Source of the DNA: JAVVSK01 sp036654235 | Lineage (GTDB): Bacteria > Bacillota > Clostridia > Christensenellales > CAG-138 | Direction: 5' to 3' | Length of the DNA stretch: 40,174 bases | NCBI GenBank assembly: GCA_036654235.1 | Contig: JAVVSK010000016.1 | Coordinates: 1-40,174, forward strand | Shown: piece by piece, positions 15,370 to 24,138 of the stretch | Position numbering within the stretch: the first letter of the stretch is position 1 | How the letters are laid out: the number at the start of each line of letters is the position of its first letter | The notes under the pieces: generated by a model | Database searches by the model: none | Seen by the model: only the letters and a program-made list of their open reading frames with translations | What the model was told of the DNA's origin: nothing | Position numbers and translations under genes: made by a program

Positions 15370-16266
15370 ATGTTAAATACTGATTTGATTGGCTTTAAGC
15401 TCAAGAACCCGGTAATAGCCGCTTCGGGAACCTTCGGCTTCGGAAGCGAATATGCGCGATTTTTTAACCCTTCCAGACTCGGGGGTATATGCGGTAAAGG
15501 GCTTACGCTTAATGGTTCAAAGGGCAACGCCGGGATTCGCGTTTACGAAACCTCGAGCGGAATGATGAACAGCATTGGTCTTGAAAATCCCGGCATTTTT
15601 AGTTTTATCGAAAAAGAATCTAAAATTATGCGTTCCTACGATACCTGCTCAATCGCTAACCTCGGCGGACACTCAGAGAGCGACTATATAACGGGGGCAA
15701 CGCTCTTAAACGATGCGGATATAGATATAATTGAACTTAATATAAGCTGCCCCAACGTTAAGAGTGGGGGAATGGCTTTCGGAACTACCCCCGAGTCCGC
15801 TTTCGATATTGTTAAAAAGGTGCGCACGGTTACCGATAAGCCCCTAATGGTTAAGCTTTCGCCTAACGCCTTAGATATCGTCGCCGTCGCCCTCGCTTCT
15901 CAGGAGGCGGGTGCGGATGCTCTAAGCCTCGTTAACACCTTTTTAGGAATGGCGATAGACGTAAACCGGAGAAAACCGATATTTAACAATATATACGCGG
16001 GGCTTTCCGGTCCCGCTATAAAGCCCATTGCGCTCAGAATGGTACATTCCGTTTGCAAACGCGTTAATATACCCGTCGTTGGAATTGGCGGGATACAAAG
16101 CGCCTCTGATGCCCTTGAGTTTATAATGGCGGGGGCGGTCGCTGTTCAAGTCGGCTCATCTACCTTTCCCGACCCATTTACAATGATCAAAATAATCGAC
16201 GGGCTAACGGCGTACTGCGTAAATAATAAATTAAACAACATAAGCGAAATTCGCGGAATTATATAG
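15370..16266 (+). CDS. pyrD: Dihydroorotate dehydrogenase, class 1B catalytic subunit
   Basis: An FMN enzyme (298 residues) that oxidises dihydroorotate to orotate and pairs with PyrK. Landmarks are NPVIAASGTFGFGSEY, KGLTLNGSKGN, NSIGLENPG, the active-site loop LNISCPNVKSGG with Cys127 (the class 1B/1A base), MVKLSPN, SLVNTFLGMAID and the FMN-phosphate segment VGIGGIQSA with AVQVGS. The ATG at 15370 with AAAGAGG upstream is chosen; an open frame upstream overlaps pyrK and is not expected to be used. Confidence 0.96.
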   Translation: MLNTDLIGFKLKNPVIAASGTFGFGSEYARFFNPSRLGGICGKGLTLNGSKGNAGIRVYETSSGMMNSIGLENPGIFSFIEKESKIMRSYDTCSIANLGGHSESDYITGATLLNDADIDIIELNISCPNVKSGGMAFGTTPESAFDIVKKVRTVTDKPLMVKLSPNALDIVAVALASQEAGADALSLVNTFLGMAIDVNRRKPIFNNIYAGLSGPAIKPIALRMVHSVCKRVNIPVVGIGGIQSASDALEFIMAGAVAVQVGSSTFPDPFTMIKIIDGLTAYCVNNKLNNISEIRGII

Positions 16267-16279
16267 ACGGAGGCTTTTT

Positions 16280-16852
16280 ATGACAGAACATGAAGTTTTA
16301 GAAATTTTAAAAGAAACCGGCGCGCTTTTAAGCGGGCATTTTTTACTAAGCAGTGGTAGGCATAGCGACAGCTATTGCCAATGCGCCCGACTTTTACGCT
16401 TTCCCGATAAGGCAAGCGCCGTGCTTTCCCGCGTCGCTGACGCCGTTCGCGATTTAAGGATCACTAAAATTTGCGGTCCCGCCCTCGGAGCTATGCTCGT
16501 TTCGTATGAAATGGGAAGGCTCTTAGGCGTTGAAAGCATATTTACGGAACGAAATAAAGACGGAATAATGGAACTTAGGCGCGGCTTTACGGTTAACGCC
16601 GACGATAGGATTCTCCTAGTTGAGGATGCAATAACGACCGGTAAGTCGACAATGGAAACCGCGGAGGTTTTAAAGAGCTTCGGTGGAGAAATCGTCGCCG
16701 TCGGCTGCATTGCCGACAGAACTACGAAAGACGCGGTTCTCCCCGCAAAGCTTTACAGCGCGGTTCGCCTTAACTTTATGACCTACGAAGCCGACGCTTG
16801 CCCCCTTTGTAAGACGGAGGGAGCACCCGTTAAGCCGGGAAGCAGAAAGTAA
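16280..16852 (+). CDS. pyrE: Orotate phosphoribosyltransferase
   Basis: Couples orotate to PRPP to make OMP (190 residues). The PRPP-binding motif ILLVEDAITTGKST is near residues 115-128 and the flexible loop region precedes it (TERNKDGIMELRRGF). The C-terminal ADACPLCKTEGAPVKPGSRK tail is typical of the longer clostridial/archaeal PyrE. GGAGG lies 6 bases before the ATG. It is the last recognisable pyrimidine gene in the operon, 13 bases after pyrD. Confidence 0.96.
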   Translation: MTEHEVLEILKETGALLSGHFLLSSGRHSDSYCQCARLLRFPDKASAVLSRVADAVRDLRITKICGPALGAMLVSYEMGRLLGVESIFTERNKDGIMELRRGFTVNADDRILLVEDAITTGKSTMETAEVLKSFGGEIVAVGCIADRTTKDAVLPAKLYSAVRLNFMTYEADACPLCKTEGAPVKPGSRK

Positions 16853-16881
16853 ATTGTTTTTTTAAAAGGAGCTAAAACCCC

Positions 16882-17250
16882 GTGAAAAAAATTATCCTTT
16901 CGGCGCTGTTCGCCGTAATTCTTTCAGCTTTATTTTCGTCTTGCACTCTTCCCGCCCCGACGGCTACCGAAAAGCCAACTGGGCAAGACGCAACTTTCGC
17001 GACTCTCGTCGGCTCTTGGGCTCCGCCCAACGCCTCCGCCGGAACTCTCGTTCTCGAAGAAGGCGGGACTTATCGAATTGTCTTTCTGGACGAAACAGCT
17101 GTTCGCGGAAGCTGGTCAGCGGACGGAAATACAGTATCGATTAAAGCGAACGGAATGCCCGCGGAAAACGGAGCTTACGATCCGACCAAAGATACACTGA
17201 CTTTCCCTTCGGAAAACGGCGATAGGGTTTTTACACGAATCAAAAAATAA
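16882..17250 (+). CDS. Small lipoprotein, unknown function
   Basis: A 122-residue predicted lipoprotein starting with GTG (AAAAGGAG 9 bases upstream). The signal peptide ends at a lipobox LFSSC. The mature part has a compact beta-rich domain with the pattern 'LVGSWAP...GTLVLEEGGTYRI...VRGSWSADGNTVSIKA...YDPTKDTLTF', resembling small lipocalin-like or DUF5640-type 'GxW' domains. It lies 29 bases after pyrE on the same strand and may be carried on the same transcript, but no role in pyrimidine synthesis is suggested by the sequence. Confidence 0.8.
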   Translation: MKKIILSALFAVILSALFSSCTLPAPTATEKPTGQDATFATLVGSWAPPNASAGTLVLEEGGTYRIVFLDETAVRGSWSADGNTVSIKANGMPAENGAYDPTKDTLTFPSENGDRVFTRIKK

Positions 17251-17314
17251 CGGCTTTATTATTTTATTTCGTTCTTTTTAACGGTTACCAAAATTAACTT
17301 ATAAATAATATTTA

Positions 17315-17339
17315 GGCGGGAGGATTTTGTCCCCCCGCC
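17315..17339. terminator. GC-rich hairpin downstream of the lipoprotein gene
   Basis: GGCGGGAGGA, TTTTG loop, TCCCCCCGCC. A strong stem between two converging units, but no T-run on either side, so a factor-assisted or weak terminator at best. Confidence 0.45.
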
Positions 17340-17383
17340 AATTCATAAATTCGGCTTCAATTTATCTTTAAATTATCAGTTCA

Positions 17384-17825
17384 TTATCCCTTAAACGCGG
17401 TTATTCTTTTTAATACGTTTTCCTCTAAATTGCTATAGAAAAATAGATGATATACGCTGCCCTCAAATATATCGATTCCCGGAGGGATATTCCTTATTCG
17501 TTATCGAACCGTCCACCTTTAAAGTCACGCGCAACCCGTCAAGATATGCTTTCGTTAAATTCCGGGTTTCTTTTATTAAAACGTCGCTATAAGGCATATT
17601 AAAATATTCCTCAGCGTCTTTTTCTGATAGCTTATATATGTTCAGCGCGACTTGACGATAGTAGTCGTAAAATATTCGGAATCCTCCGTCGTATATCCCT
17701 TTTCCCATATTTAACGCGCCAACGAAAAATTTATTAATATTTTTATCGCCAAGGCGCATATTGTGCTTTTCGTTATATCTCAAATAGACGGTAGTGCATA
17801 TTATAAAACAGTATGCCTTTTTATA
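17384..17825 (-). pseudogene. Decayed gene: lost start codon and a late frameshift
   Basis: An open frame runs without a stop from the codon at 17823-17825 to 17463. It reads KKAYCFIICTTVYLRYNEKH at the start, like a membrane or signal segment, preceded by GGAGG exactly 5 bases before a TAT codon where an ATG would be expected. Near 17490 the frame ends, but a neighbouring frame continues plausibly (IPPGIDIFEGSVYHLFFYSN and on) to a stop at 17384-17386. So the gene appears to have lost its start and gained an indel, or the assembly contains two errors. The family was not recognised. A shorter start (TTG at 17783) is possible but has no ribosome site. Confidence 0.5.
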
Positions 17826-17951
17826 TAAGACCTCCGAAAGATAAATCTATAAGTTTTCTTTTTTTATATTCAGAGGTTTCCGTTACTACGCAAGGACTTA
17901 GGATAAAAATAAAAAAGTTTGGTCTTTAACATACGTAAAAAAAGGTACACC

Positions 17952-17981
17952 AATTGAGAGAGCGAAGCCGCTCTCTCAATT
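17952..17981. terminator. Terminator after the PRC-barrel gene
   Basis: AATTGAGAGAGCG, loop AAGC, CGCTCTCTCAATT: a perfect 13-bp stem. On the minus strand a T7 run follows about ten bases after the stem. The remaining gene-free sequence around it (17826-18024) shows nothing else clear. Confidence 0.75.
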
Positions 17982-18024
17982 TTGGCGTGTAAGATGACAA
18001 CTTACTTTTATTTTTTTATAAATC

Positions 18025-18768
18025 TCAGTCGACGTTAAGAGCCAAATCGGCAGAAACATCCATCTTTTCGGCATAAGCTATGACCTCGTCGGTTACGACG
18101 GTACCTTCGGGAATAACAACTTTTCCGGTCTTATCAACTATGTCGAGAATAACGGTATGGTTGAGCAAAAACTCTCTTTGTGCAAGCGCATATGCACTAA
18201 GTTCAGCCTTTTTTTCTACGACGGGCGCAACAACGGCAACCGGCTCTTCCCTAACGGGCGCAACATCGATAACTGAGATAGGATCGATATAAACTTCGGT
18301 CTCCGGCTCGTCAATAATGTCTAAAAATACAACATCATTGCTCAACGTCGCTATAACACTGGCAAGGCACTCTTTACCGTTTGCCAATATTAAAGTATCT
18401 ATTCCGCCAGCCTTCTCGTCAAACGTAAATTCTTTTACGTTCGGCATAACGTTGCCGATAATCGAGAGCACCTTCGCTCCTAAAAGATCAGAGGCATAAA
18501 GTCCTGTCTCCATCTCTGAGAGCAGCTCCGGGCACGAAAACAGCTTTTTAACGTTCTCGGTCGTAGAGGTCATTATATAATCAGAGCCGACACCTTTTAT
18601 ATCCTCTACAGCAAGAGCGCGAAAACCATAGCCATGTTCATTCTTCAGGATGATATAACGCACCCTTTTCGCTTCGGGATCCACCATGAAGTCCACGGCG
18701 ATACCCTGTGTTTTGCCTTCCTTCATGCCCATTACAGGCAGTCCTAAGACTTGTTTGGTTTGCTTCAT
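18025..18768 (-). CDS. PRC-barrel domain protein
   Basis: A 247-residue cytoplasmic protein. Residues about 1-75 (LGLPVMGMKEGKTQGIAVDF...RVRYIILKNEHGYGFRAL) and about 92-165 (DLLGAKVLSIIGNVMPNVKEFTFDE...) look like two PRC-barrel folds, followed by a Val/Pro-rich linker and a C-terminal beta segment (VILDIVDKTGKVVIPEGTVVTDEVI). PRC-barrels occur in RimM and in small proteins tied to RNA processing or cell-envelope functions; no specific role can be given. TAGGAGG precedes the ATG at good spacing, and a strong promoter lies at 18820-18848. Confidence 0.8.
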   Translation of the reverse strand: MKQTKQVLGLPVMGMKEGKTQGIAVDFMVDPEAKRVRYIILKNEHGYGFRALAVEDIKGVGSDYIMTSTTENVKKLFSCPELLSEMETGLYASDLLGAKVLSIIGNVMPNVKEFTFDEKAGGIDTLILANGKECLASVIATLSNDVVFLDIIDEPETEVYIDPISVIDVAPVREEPVAVVAPVVEKKAELSAYALAQREFLLNHTVILDIVDKTGKVVIPEGTVVTDEVIAYAEKMDVSADLALNVD

Positions 18769-18819
18769 TGTAAGTTACCTCCTACAAAATTCGTATAATA
18801 AATGCGTGGAAACTACGCA

Positions 18820-18848
18820 ATTATACACCGTTTTTTCTATAAACGCAA
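18820..18848 (-). promoter_or_regulatory. Promoter of the PRC-barrel gene
   Basis: Minus strand: TTGCGT (18843-18848), 17-base spacer, TATAAT (18820-18825). Confidence 0.7.
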
Positions 18849-18888
18849 ACGCCAATTTTTTCAACAAAACGCAAACTTAAGCGCTTTT

Positions 18889-20445
18889 TTATGGCGTAGG
18901 TATAACGTAAGGCGGCGGCGTTACCTCGCCTTCGTTTTCTCCCGAACTACCGGGCGTCTCATACGGCAAATCGGTCGGTCGCGGCGTTGTTTCGGGATTC
19001 GGAGTATTGTTCGGCGGACGCTGAGTATTATCGGGTAATTTCGGCGTTCCATGCGCTCCCTCTCCAACTAAATATTCCCCGGAAATCGGCTTATAATAGC
19101 TGGACGAAACCATCTCGCTATCTATAAGCTTCCCTTCAAAGTAAAAATCACGATAAACTCTCGTTCGATAGCCCGTCCGCGGCTTTATTACCTCTTTTAC
19201 GCGACCCGGAGCGAGAGACGACGTATATATGATTTTCGGGCTTTCGGGAGGGTACGATTCGATTATATCCGAATGTACCTTAATCGTTACCCCGTTCCGC
19301 AGCGGCGCACCATATATCTCGACATGAAGCGTATTCTCTTTCCCAAGATCGCTTTTTTCAAGCCACGCCGCTATATATACCGGATATTCGCTCTCGTTTT
19401 TAAGCTTTAAATCTTTTTTCGTATTCCAGTCCAATGTGCTGTCAAGACCAACCTCGACATAGTCCGAAGGCCAAGAATGCGGAAGCCTTTCAACAATATT
19501 AAGATTCGCATATATCGCGGCGTTAAATAGCGTCCCGCTAAGCTGACATATCCCGCCACCAAGGTCATTTTCGAGGCGCTTCCCGTCCATTATCGCGGGA
19601 GCGGGCAAAAAGCCCTTTTTCGCGGTTCTTTGACCCACCAAGTCATTTATCGATAAAGTCTCATCCGGCAAAATTACCTGTCCGTTTACATACCGACACA
19701 TTAGATTTATATTTGTATTTCGGTTAAAGTTAGCCGTCGTTTTCGTTTCAAAGACACCTATCAGAACCGTATTTTTTTTAAGTGCATCAAGGTTATATCT
19801 GCTCTCGGTTTCCTCTCCCGTTAGGGTTATTTCGCTATAATCTCCGGCATAAAGCTTATCGGATATTTTTTCACATGAAGTATCTATCGGAAGAACAACG
19901 CCGACGATACCCTCCGTATATTTGAAGGTTCTCTCCTTAGAATCGAACTCTGCCTTAGCGGCTATCGGAGGACAATCGCCTTCAGCGGCTATCTTTTTAA
20001 GCTGAGTCCGCAAAACCGCCTTATCTATAATAAGACTTGATTTCAGCCCTTCCGCATTCTTAACCGCATTAAATGCCTCCGAAAATGACTGTTCATTTTT
20101 TCCTAAAAAGAAAGCCGATTCGAGAATCGACTCGATATTACTCGTTACCCCTAGCTCAAGAGCCGAATAAACATAGCTCTTTCCCGCATAATTTATCGTC
20201 AGCGAAAGTTTTTCGATTTCATCGGTGCGCTTAAGTTTTAAAACCGAAACGGCCTCTTTCAGCGTTTTACCGCCAATATCAACATCGTCCACTACTACAC
20301 CATCAGCAAAAGTCCGGGTATCGACCAAACTGAACGCAATGCTATAAACGCAAACAAAAGCCATAGCGACAATTGCAAGTGCTATAATAACCGCATTAAT
20401 CGTAAATAAGCGGAGCTTTTTTGGTTTTGCACCGCTTTTCTCCAT
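18889..20445 (-). CDS. VanW-family cell-envelope protein
   Basis: A 518-residue protein anchored by one N-terminal membrane segment (about 13-38) and exported. Residues 45-220 hold peptidoglycan-binding-type repeats (VDDVDIGGKTLKEAVSVL...), and residues about 235-400 the VanW domain with NTNINLMCRYVNGQVILP, GQRTAKKGFLPAPAI, LGGGICQLSGTLFNAA and RLPHSWPSDYV. A G5-like segment follows (SLAPGRVKEVIKPRTGYRTR). The C-terminal 70 residues are low-complexity Pro/Thr/Asn/Glu. VanW proteins are common in Clostridia; the biochemical function is not established. The ATG at 20445 has GAGG 5 bases upstream, and a promoter is at 20524-20552. Confidence 0.88.
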   Translation of the reverse strand: MEKSGAKPKKLRLFTINAVIIALAIVAMAFVCVYSIAFSLVDTRTFADGVVVDDVDIGGKTLKEAVSVLKLKRTDEIEKLSLTINYAGKSYVYSALELGVTSNIESILESAFFLGKNEQSFSEAFNAVKNAEGLKSSLIIDKAVLRTQLKKIAAEGDCPPIAAKAEFDSKERTFKYTEGIVGVVLPIDTSCEKISDKLYAGDYSEITLTGEETESRYNLDALKKNTVLIGVFETKTTANFNRNTNINLMCRYVNGQVILPDETLSINDLVGQRTAKKGFLPAPAIMDGKRLENDLGGGICQLSGTLFNAAIYANLNIVERLPHSWPSDYVEVGLDSTLDWNTKKDLKLKNESEYPVYIAAWLEKSDLGKENTLHVEIYGAPLRNGVTIKVHSDIIESYPPESPKIIYTSSLAPGRVKEVIKPRTGYRTRVYRDFYFEGKLIDSEMVSSSYYKPISGEYLVGEGAHGTPKLPDNTQRPPNNTPNPETTPRPTDLPYETPGSSGENEGEVTPPPYVIPTP

Positions 20446-20523
20446 TACAACCTCACTTAATCAACAACAAAACCGAGCTACACATATAAAAGCCGCAAAC
20501 GAAAGTTCTCAGCGCTAAAAACG

Positions 20524-20552
20524 CTTATAATAAAACATCTCCCATCGGTCAA
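20524..20552 (-). promoter_or_regulatory. Promoter of the VanW gene
   Basis: Minus strand: TTGACC (20547-20552), 17-base spacer, TATAAG (20524-20529). Confidence 0.55.
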
Positions 20553-20601
20553 AAACTATAAAAAATATAGAATTTAACCTCCGGGACATGTAATTATATT
20601 A

Positions 20602-21456
20602 TCAAACGACGGGAGACATCGCGCGGATTTTCATCCTTAGATTCGCTAGGATTTGCTTCTCAGCAGGAGTAAATTCATATTCCTTCGCGCGAAGCTTCCC
20701 TAAAAGCTCATTCATCTGTTTATCCGCCGTTTCCCGGTTTCCGGATTCTATCTGAGACGAAAGAAGTAAAAGTTCTCCCCTTCGTTTTTCAGACTGAGCT
20801 ACGGATCGCAAAATATAAGTCCTATACATTTGCTCCGCAAGAGTATACTGTTTCGCCGCCTTATACATATTCGCCTTTTCAAGCATACGAAGCAAAGTCG
20901 CCTCGGCTACGGACTGTGTCGGCTTTACCAAAGGACGCATAGGAATCGGCGCGATGCCGATAGGCGCGGATTTAATCGGAGCGCTCGGCGTTTCCTTCCT
21001 TACAACAGTATCGCGCGCTTTAAGAAGCGCATCTTCCTTATCCCAAAACGAATGAGAAGCCGCCTGCTCCTCTGCAAGGGTTCGTTTTTCGGGTTGCTTT
21101 CCAAAAATCCCGGAGGGGGAAGGTCTTCCCTCCGCACTTATAAGGATGGTTCCCGGAGTCGAGCCGGCCTTAAGCGCCGGACTTTTTGATGTTTTTTTCT
21201 TAAAGTACATGTTTACTCCTATCAATGTGACGGCAAGAATTATCGCAATGAGTACCGCGGAGCAAATAAGCGTCACCGTTAAAAGACTGCTGTATGATTC
21301 AAAGCTGTGTGTATTTTCGTATAAAACCAAAAACGCCGAACAAGAAAGCACCGCTACGAGCGCGATAACGACGCAAGCAAGAAGCGATTTTCTATTGACA
21401 ATAATGGCAACCATAGCCGCAACAACAGCTATTAAAACCAACATAAACTCCAACAC
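20602..21456 (-). CDS. Membrane protein with a helical-repeat C-terminus, unknown function
   Basis: A 284-residue protein not recognised as a named family. Three hydrophobic segments lie at about 2-20, 26-46 and 58-84, followed by a basic KKKTSKS stop-transfer stretch, a Pro/Ser-rich linker (90-190) and a helical region (190-280) with a TPR-like unit (LRMLEKANMYKAAKQYTLAEQMYRTYI). The start is probably the GTG at 21456, since AAGGTGG lies 9 bases upstream; an ATG four codons in is a weaker choice. It lies between the EF-G-like and VanW genes on the same strand but with separate promoter-like sequences. Confidence 0.7.
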   Translation of the reverse strand: MLEFMLVLIAVVAAMVAIIVNRKSLLACVVIALVAVLSCSAFLVLYENTHSFESYSSLLTVTLICSAVLIAIILAVTLIGVNMYFKKKTSKSPALKAGSTPGTILISAEGRPSPSGIFGKQPEKRTLAEEQAASHSFWDKEDALLKARDTVVRKETPSAPIKSAPIGIAPIPMRPLVKPTQSVAEATLLRMLEKANMYKAAKQYTLAEQMYRTYILRSVAQSEKRRGELLLLSSQIESGNRETADKQMNELLGKLRAKEYEFTPAEKQILANLRMKIRAMSPVV

Positions 21457-21506
21457 TCATTACCACCACCTTTAACATCAGATTAACGTAGTTATAAGTT
21501 ATCAAA

Positions 21507-21535
21507 AACTACGCAAAATGTCAAATTAAATTTAA
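21507..21535 (-). promoter_or_regulatory. Possible promoter of the membrane-protein gene
   Basis: Minus strand TTGACA at about 21519-21524 with a weak -10 region (TAACTT) 17 bases on. A CGTAGTT/AACTACG inverted repeat overlaps the spacer and could be an operator. Confidence 0.35.
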
Positions 21536-21590
21536 CAAAGCCCCGCCGTAATTCAATAATAATAAAACTCGCGCAAACTCCCGCGGTACA

Positions 21591-21675
21591 TAAGATTCGG
21601 CGCTCCGTCAATTTAAAAAACAATCGGCGCTCCGAATCTTTAATTTCGGCATTTTTAAAAAATATGCCGAAAAAT
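21591..21675 (-). terminator. Paired hairpins downstream of the EF-G-like gene
   Basis: Reading rightwards: an inverted repeat AAGATTCGG...CCGAATCTT (9-bp arms, about 21592-21640), also containing CGGCGCTCCG as a direct repeat, and a second stem TTTCGGCAT...ATGCCGAAA (about 21645-21674) immediately after the stop codon. The latter is T/A-rich and the likelier terminator for the minus-strand EF-G-like gene. Confidence 0.5.
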
Positions 21676-23750
21676 CAATCTTCCTCGTCTTCTTCCTTCT
21701 TAGACTGCTCTATTATCTTCTGCGCAACGTTAGACGGAACATCGTCATAGCGAATCAGTTCCATAGTAAACCAACCGCGCGCTTGCGTCATGCTTAAGAG
21801 ATCGGTTGCATATTTAAACATTTCGGCGAGAGGAGCTTCGGCAACTACGACCTGACCGCCCTCCGGATCCGGGTTCATTCCGATAACGCGACCGCGCCGT
21901 CTATTCATATCTCCTATAACGTCGCCCATATATTCATCGGGAACATGAACCTCAATAGAATATATCGGTTCGGTCAAAACGGGAGAAGCCTTTACGCAAG
22001 CCGCCTTATAAGCGAGACGCGCCGCCGATTTAAACGCAACTTCCTTTGAATCAACGGGGTGATATTTTCCGTCGTATAAAGTAGCCTTAATTCCCCGCAT
22101 CGGATATCCGGCTAAAACACCCTTAACCATAGCCTCGCGAAGCCCCTTTTCAACCGCCGGAATAAATTCTCTCGGAACAACGCCGCCGACTATTGCGTTG
22201 ACAAATTCAAAATCGCCTTCGGGAAGCGGCTCAAAGCGAATTTGAACCACACCAAACTGACCCGCGCCGCCCGTTTGTTTCTTATGTTTTCCTTCAGCCT
22301 CAGCCATAGAGCGAATCGTCTCGCGGTACGGAATACGCGGATCCGTTATTTGCGCTTCTACCTTGAATTTATTTTTAAGCTTTGCGCAAATGACCATTAG
22401 GTGCATCTCACCCAGACCCTGAATAAGAACATCGCCGGTTTCGGAGTTTTTCTCGAGTCCCATCGTCGGATCTTCTTCCATAAGCCTATTTAATCCTGCA
22501 AAAACCTTATCTTCCTCGCCTTGTTTCTTCGCCGAAACGGCGAGAGAAATACAGGGCTTAGGAAACGCTATGTTTTCAAGCACGACCGGAGCAGAGGCAT
22601 CGCAAAGCGTATTCCCCGTATTCGTAAACTGGAGCTTTGCCATAGCGCCTATATCGCCCGCTATTAATTTATCCGTATTTATAAGGTTCTTTCCGCGCAT
22701 TATATAAACGGCACCAACTTTTTCGCTCTTTTCAGCATTACTGTTATAAGGCGCGATATCGGCAGAAAGAACGCCCGAATATACTTTTATAATCGAAATC
22801 TTCCCTACGAAGGGGTCGGCAACCGTCTTCACGACCTGAGCCGCCAGCTTACCGTCAAATTTAAGCGCAACAGCCTCTCCGTTCTTTGCATTCACCGCTT
22901 TGGGAATTTTCGCCCGCGTTGCGTTTGGCATATATTTAATAAGGTTATTCATCAATGTATAAATGCCTATATTTGGCGCGGCGGCGGAGGCAAATATTGG
23001 AGTTATATCGCCCTCTAAAATTCCCGCCTTAAGCCCCGACTCAATTTCTTCCGTCGAAAGCTCCTCGCCATCAAGATATTTCATCATCATTTCTTCGTCG
23101 CTCTCCGCCGAAGCCTCAAGCAACGAAGCGCGGTATTCCTCCGCCTTCGAGATAAGATCGGCGGGGACGGGCATATCTTTTTCGCCCTTACCGTCGAAAC
23201 GCTTCGCCGTCATCGAGATAAGATCAATATATCCGACAAAAGCGCCCTTTTCCATTATCGGAAGCTGAACCGGAACCGCCGATACGCCAAATTTTTCGAT
23301 TACAGCATCGGCAACCTTTATAAAGTTCGCGTTTTCCCTATCCATTTGGTTTACGACGATTATACGCGGCTTATTCATCTTTTTGCACATAGTCATCGAT
23401 TTTTCCGTACCGACAACGGGTCCGGAAACAGAACCGACAACGATTACAGCGGAATCCGCAAGAGTCATAGCCTCGACAACTTCACCATAAAAGTCGAAGA
23501 AGCCCGGAGCATCTATAATATTGATCTTCTTATCTTTCCATTCGTAGGGAGCAATCGCCGCGCCAATCGAAATTGTACGTTTTATTTCCTCGGGGTCATA
23601 ATCCGTTACGGTTGATCCGTCCTCAACACGACCCATGCGATCTAAAAGTCCCGCATTAAAGAGCATCGCTTCCGTCAGAGTTGTTTTCCCCTCGCCACCG
23701 TGTCCAAAAACACCGATGTTTAGAATATTTTCTCTTGAATAATCCTTCAT
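21675..23750 (-). CDS. Elongation factor G-like translational GTPase (EF-G type 2)
   Basis: A 691-residue protein with the complete EF-G domain order: GTPase domain, then domain II (KLAAQVVKTVADPFVGKISI), III (EDPTMGLEKNSETGDVLIQGLGEMHL), IV (GGAGQFGVVQIRFEP... VDSKEVAFKSAA) and V (EPIYSIEVHVPDEYMGDVIGDMNRRRGRV). The P-loop is GHGGEGKT (16-23) rather than AHxDxGKT of canonical EF-G, G3 is DAPGFFDF and G4 is NQMDREN. These match the EF-G-like/EF-G2 group rather than the essential FusA. Its role is not settled; some relatives act in recycling or ribosome stress. The ATG at 23750 with AGGAG 7 bases upstream is preferred over an upstream TTG-type start. Confidence 0.92.
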   Translation of the reverse strand: MKDYSRENILNIGVFGHGGEGKTTLTEAMLFNAGLLDRMGRVEDGSTVTDYDPEEIKRTISIGAAIAPYEWKDKKINIIDAPGFFDFYGEVVEAMTLADSAVIVVGSVSGPVVGTEKSMTMCKKMNKPRIIVVNQMDRENANFIKVADAVIEKFGVSAVPVQLPIMEKGAFVGYIDLISMTAKRFDGKGEKDMPVPADLISKAEEYRASLLEASAESDEEMMMKYLDGEELSTEEIESGLKAGILEGDITPIFASAAAPNIGIYTLMNNLIKYMPNATRAKIPKAVNAKNGEAVALKFDGKLAAQVVKTVADPFVGKISIIKVYSGVLSADIAPYNSNAEKSEKVGAVYIMRGKNLINTDKLIAGDIGAMAKLQFTNTGNTLCDASAPVVLENIAFPKPCISLAVSAKKQGEEDKVFAGLNRLMEEDPTMGLEKNSETGDVLIQGLGEMHLMVICAKLKNKFKVEAQITDPRIPYRETIRSMAEAEGKHKKQTGGAGQFGVVQIRFEPLPEGDFEFVNAIVGGVVPREFIPAVEKGLREAMVKGVLAGYPMRGIKATLYDGKYHPVDSKEVAFKSAARLAYKAACVKASPVLTEPIYSIEVHVPDEYMGDVIGDMNRRRGRVIGMNPDPEGGQVVVAEAPLAEMFKYATDLLSMTQARGWFTMELIRYDDVPSNVAQKIIEQSKKEEDEED

Positions 23751-23848
23751 ATAGCTTCTCCTATTAAAGATTTTGTACCGACTCTCAGGCGGAACAATAA
23801 TAATTCTTATCTGCGCGAACAACGAGTGTATGGCGCACACCATTTAAT

Positions 23849-23877
23849 ATTGTAACAGAACCTCCCCTCATTGTAAA
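23849..23877 (-). promoter_or_regulatory. Promoter of the EF-G-like gene
   Basis: Minus strand: TTTACA (23872-23877), 17-base spacer, TACAAT (23849-23854). The leader to the ATG is about 90 bases. Confidence 0.55.
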
Positions 23878-23945
23878 GAGAAATATCATAAATAAATACG
23901 CAATTCCCGGATGTTTTGGCGGTTAATTGGGGAGATAGGGAGAAT

Positions 23946-23989
23946 GCAGCGCAAAACGAATTTCGGCGCGGGCTGCTTTTCTTTTTTTT
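23946..23989 (+). terminator. Plus-strand terminator-like hairpin without an upstream gene
   Basis: GCAGCGC pairs with GC..GCTGC around an AT-rich loop (23946-23976), followed by TTTTCTTTTTTTT. No plus-strand gene precedes it, so it may end an unrecognised small RNA or peptide transcript. The rest of the gene-free stretch 23751-24280 holds two promoters (23849-23877 and 24139-24167) and the tandem repeat at 24071-24096. Confidence 0.4.
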
Positions 23990-24070
23990 CCATTAGTAAA
24001 AGTTCAGGGCTATCTATAAATTAAACGAAAAAATTTACCTAAAATCAGCTTCGAATTCAACAATTTAACC

Positions 24071-24096
24071 TTATTTTGGAATTTATTTTGGAATTT
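24071..24096. repeat. Tandem 12-base repeat upstream of the frd operon
   Basis: TTATTTTGGAAT occurs twice in direct succession plus two extra bases, about 45 bases upstream of the frd -35 element. It could be a regulator-binding pair. Confidence 0.7.
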
Positions 24097-24138
24097 GATT
24101 CTATAATTGTTTATAGGTATATAAAAGTTCATTAGTTA

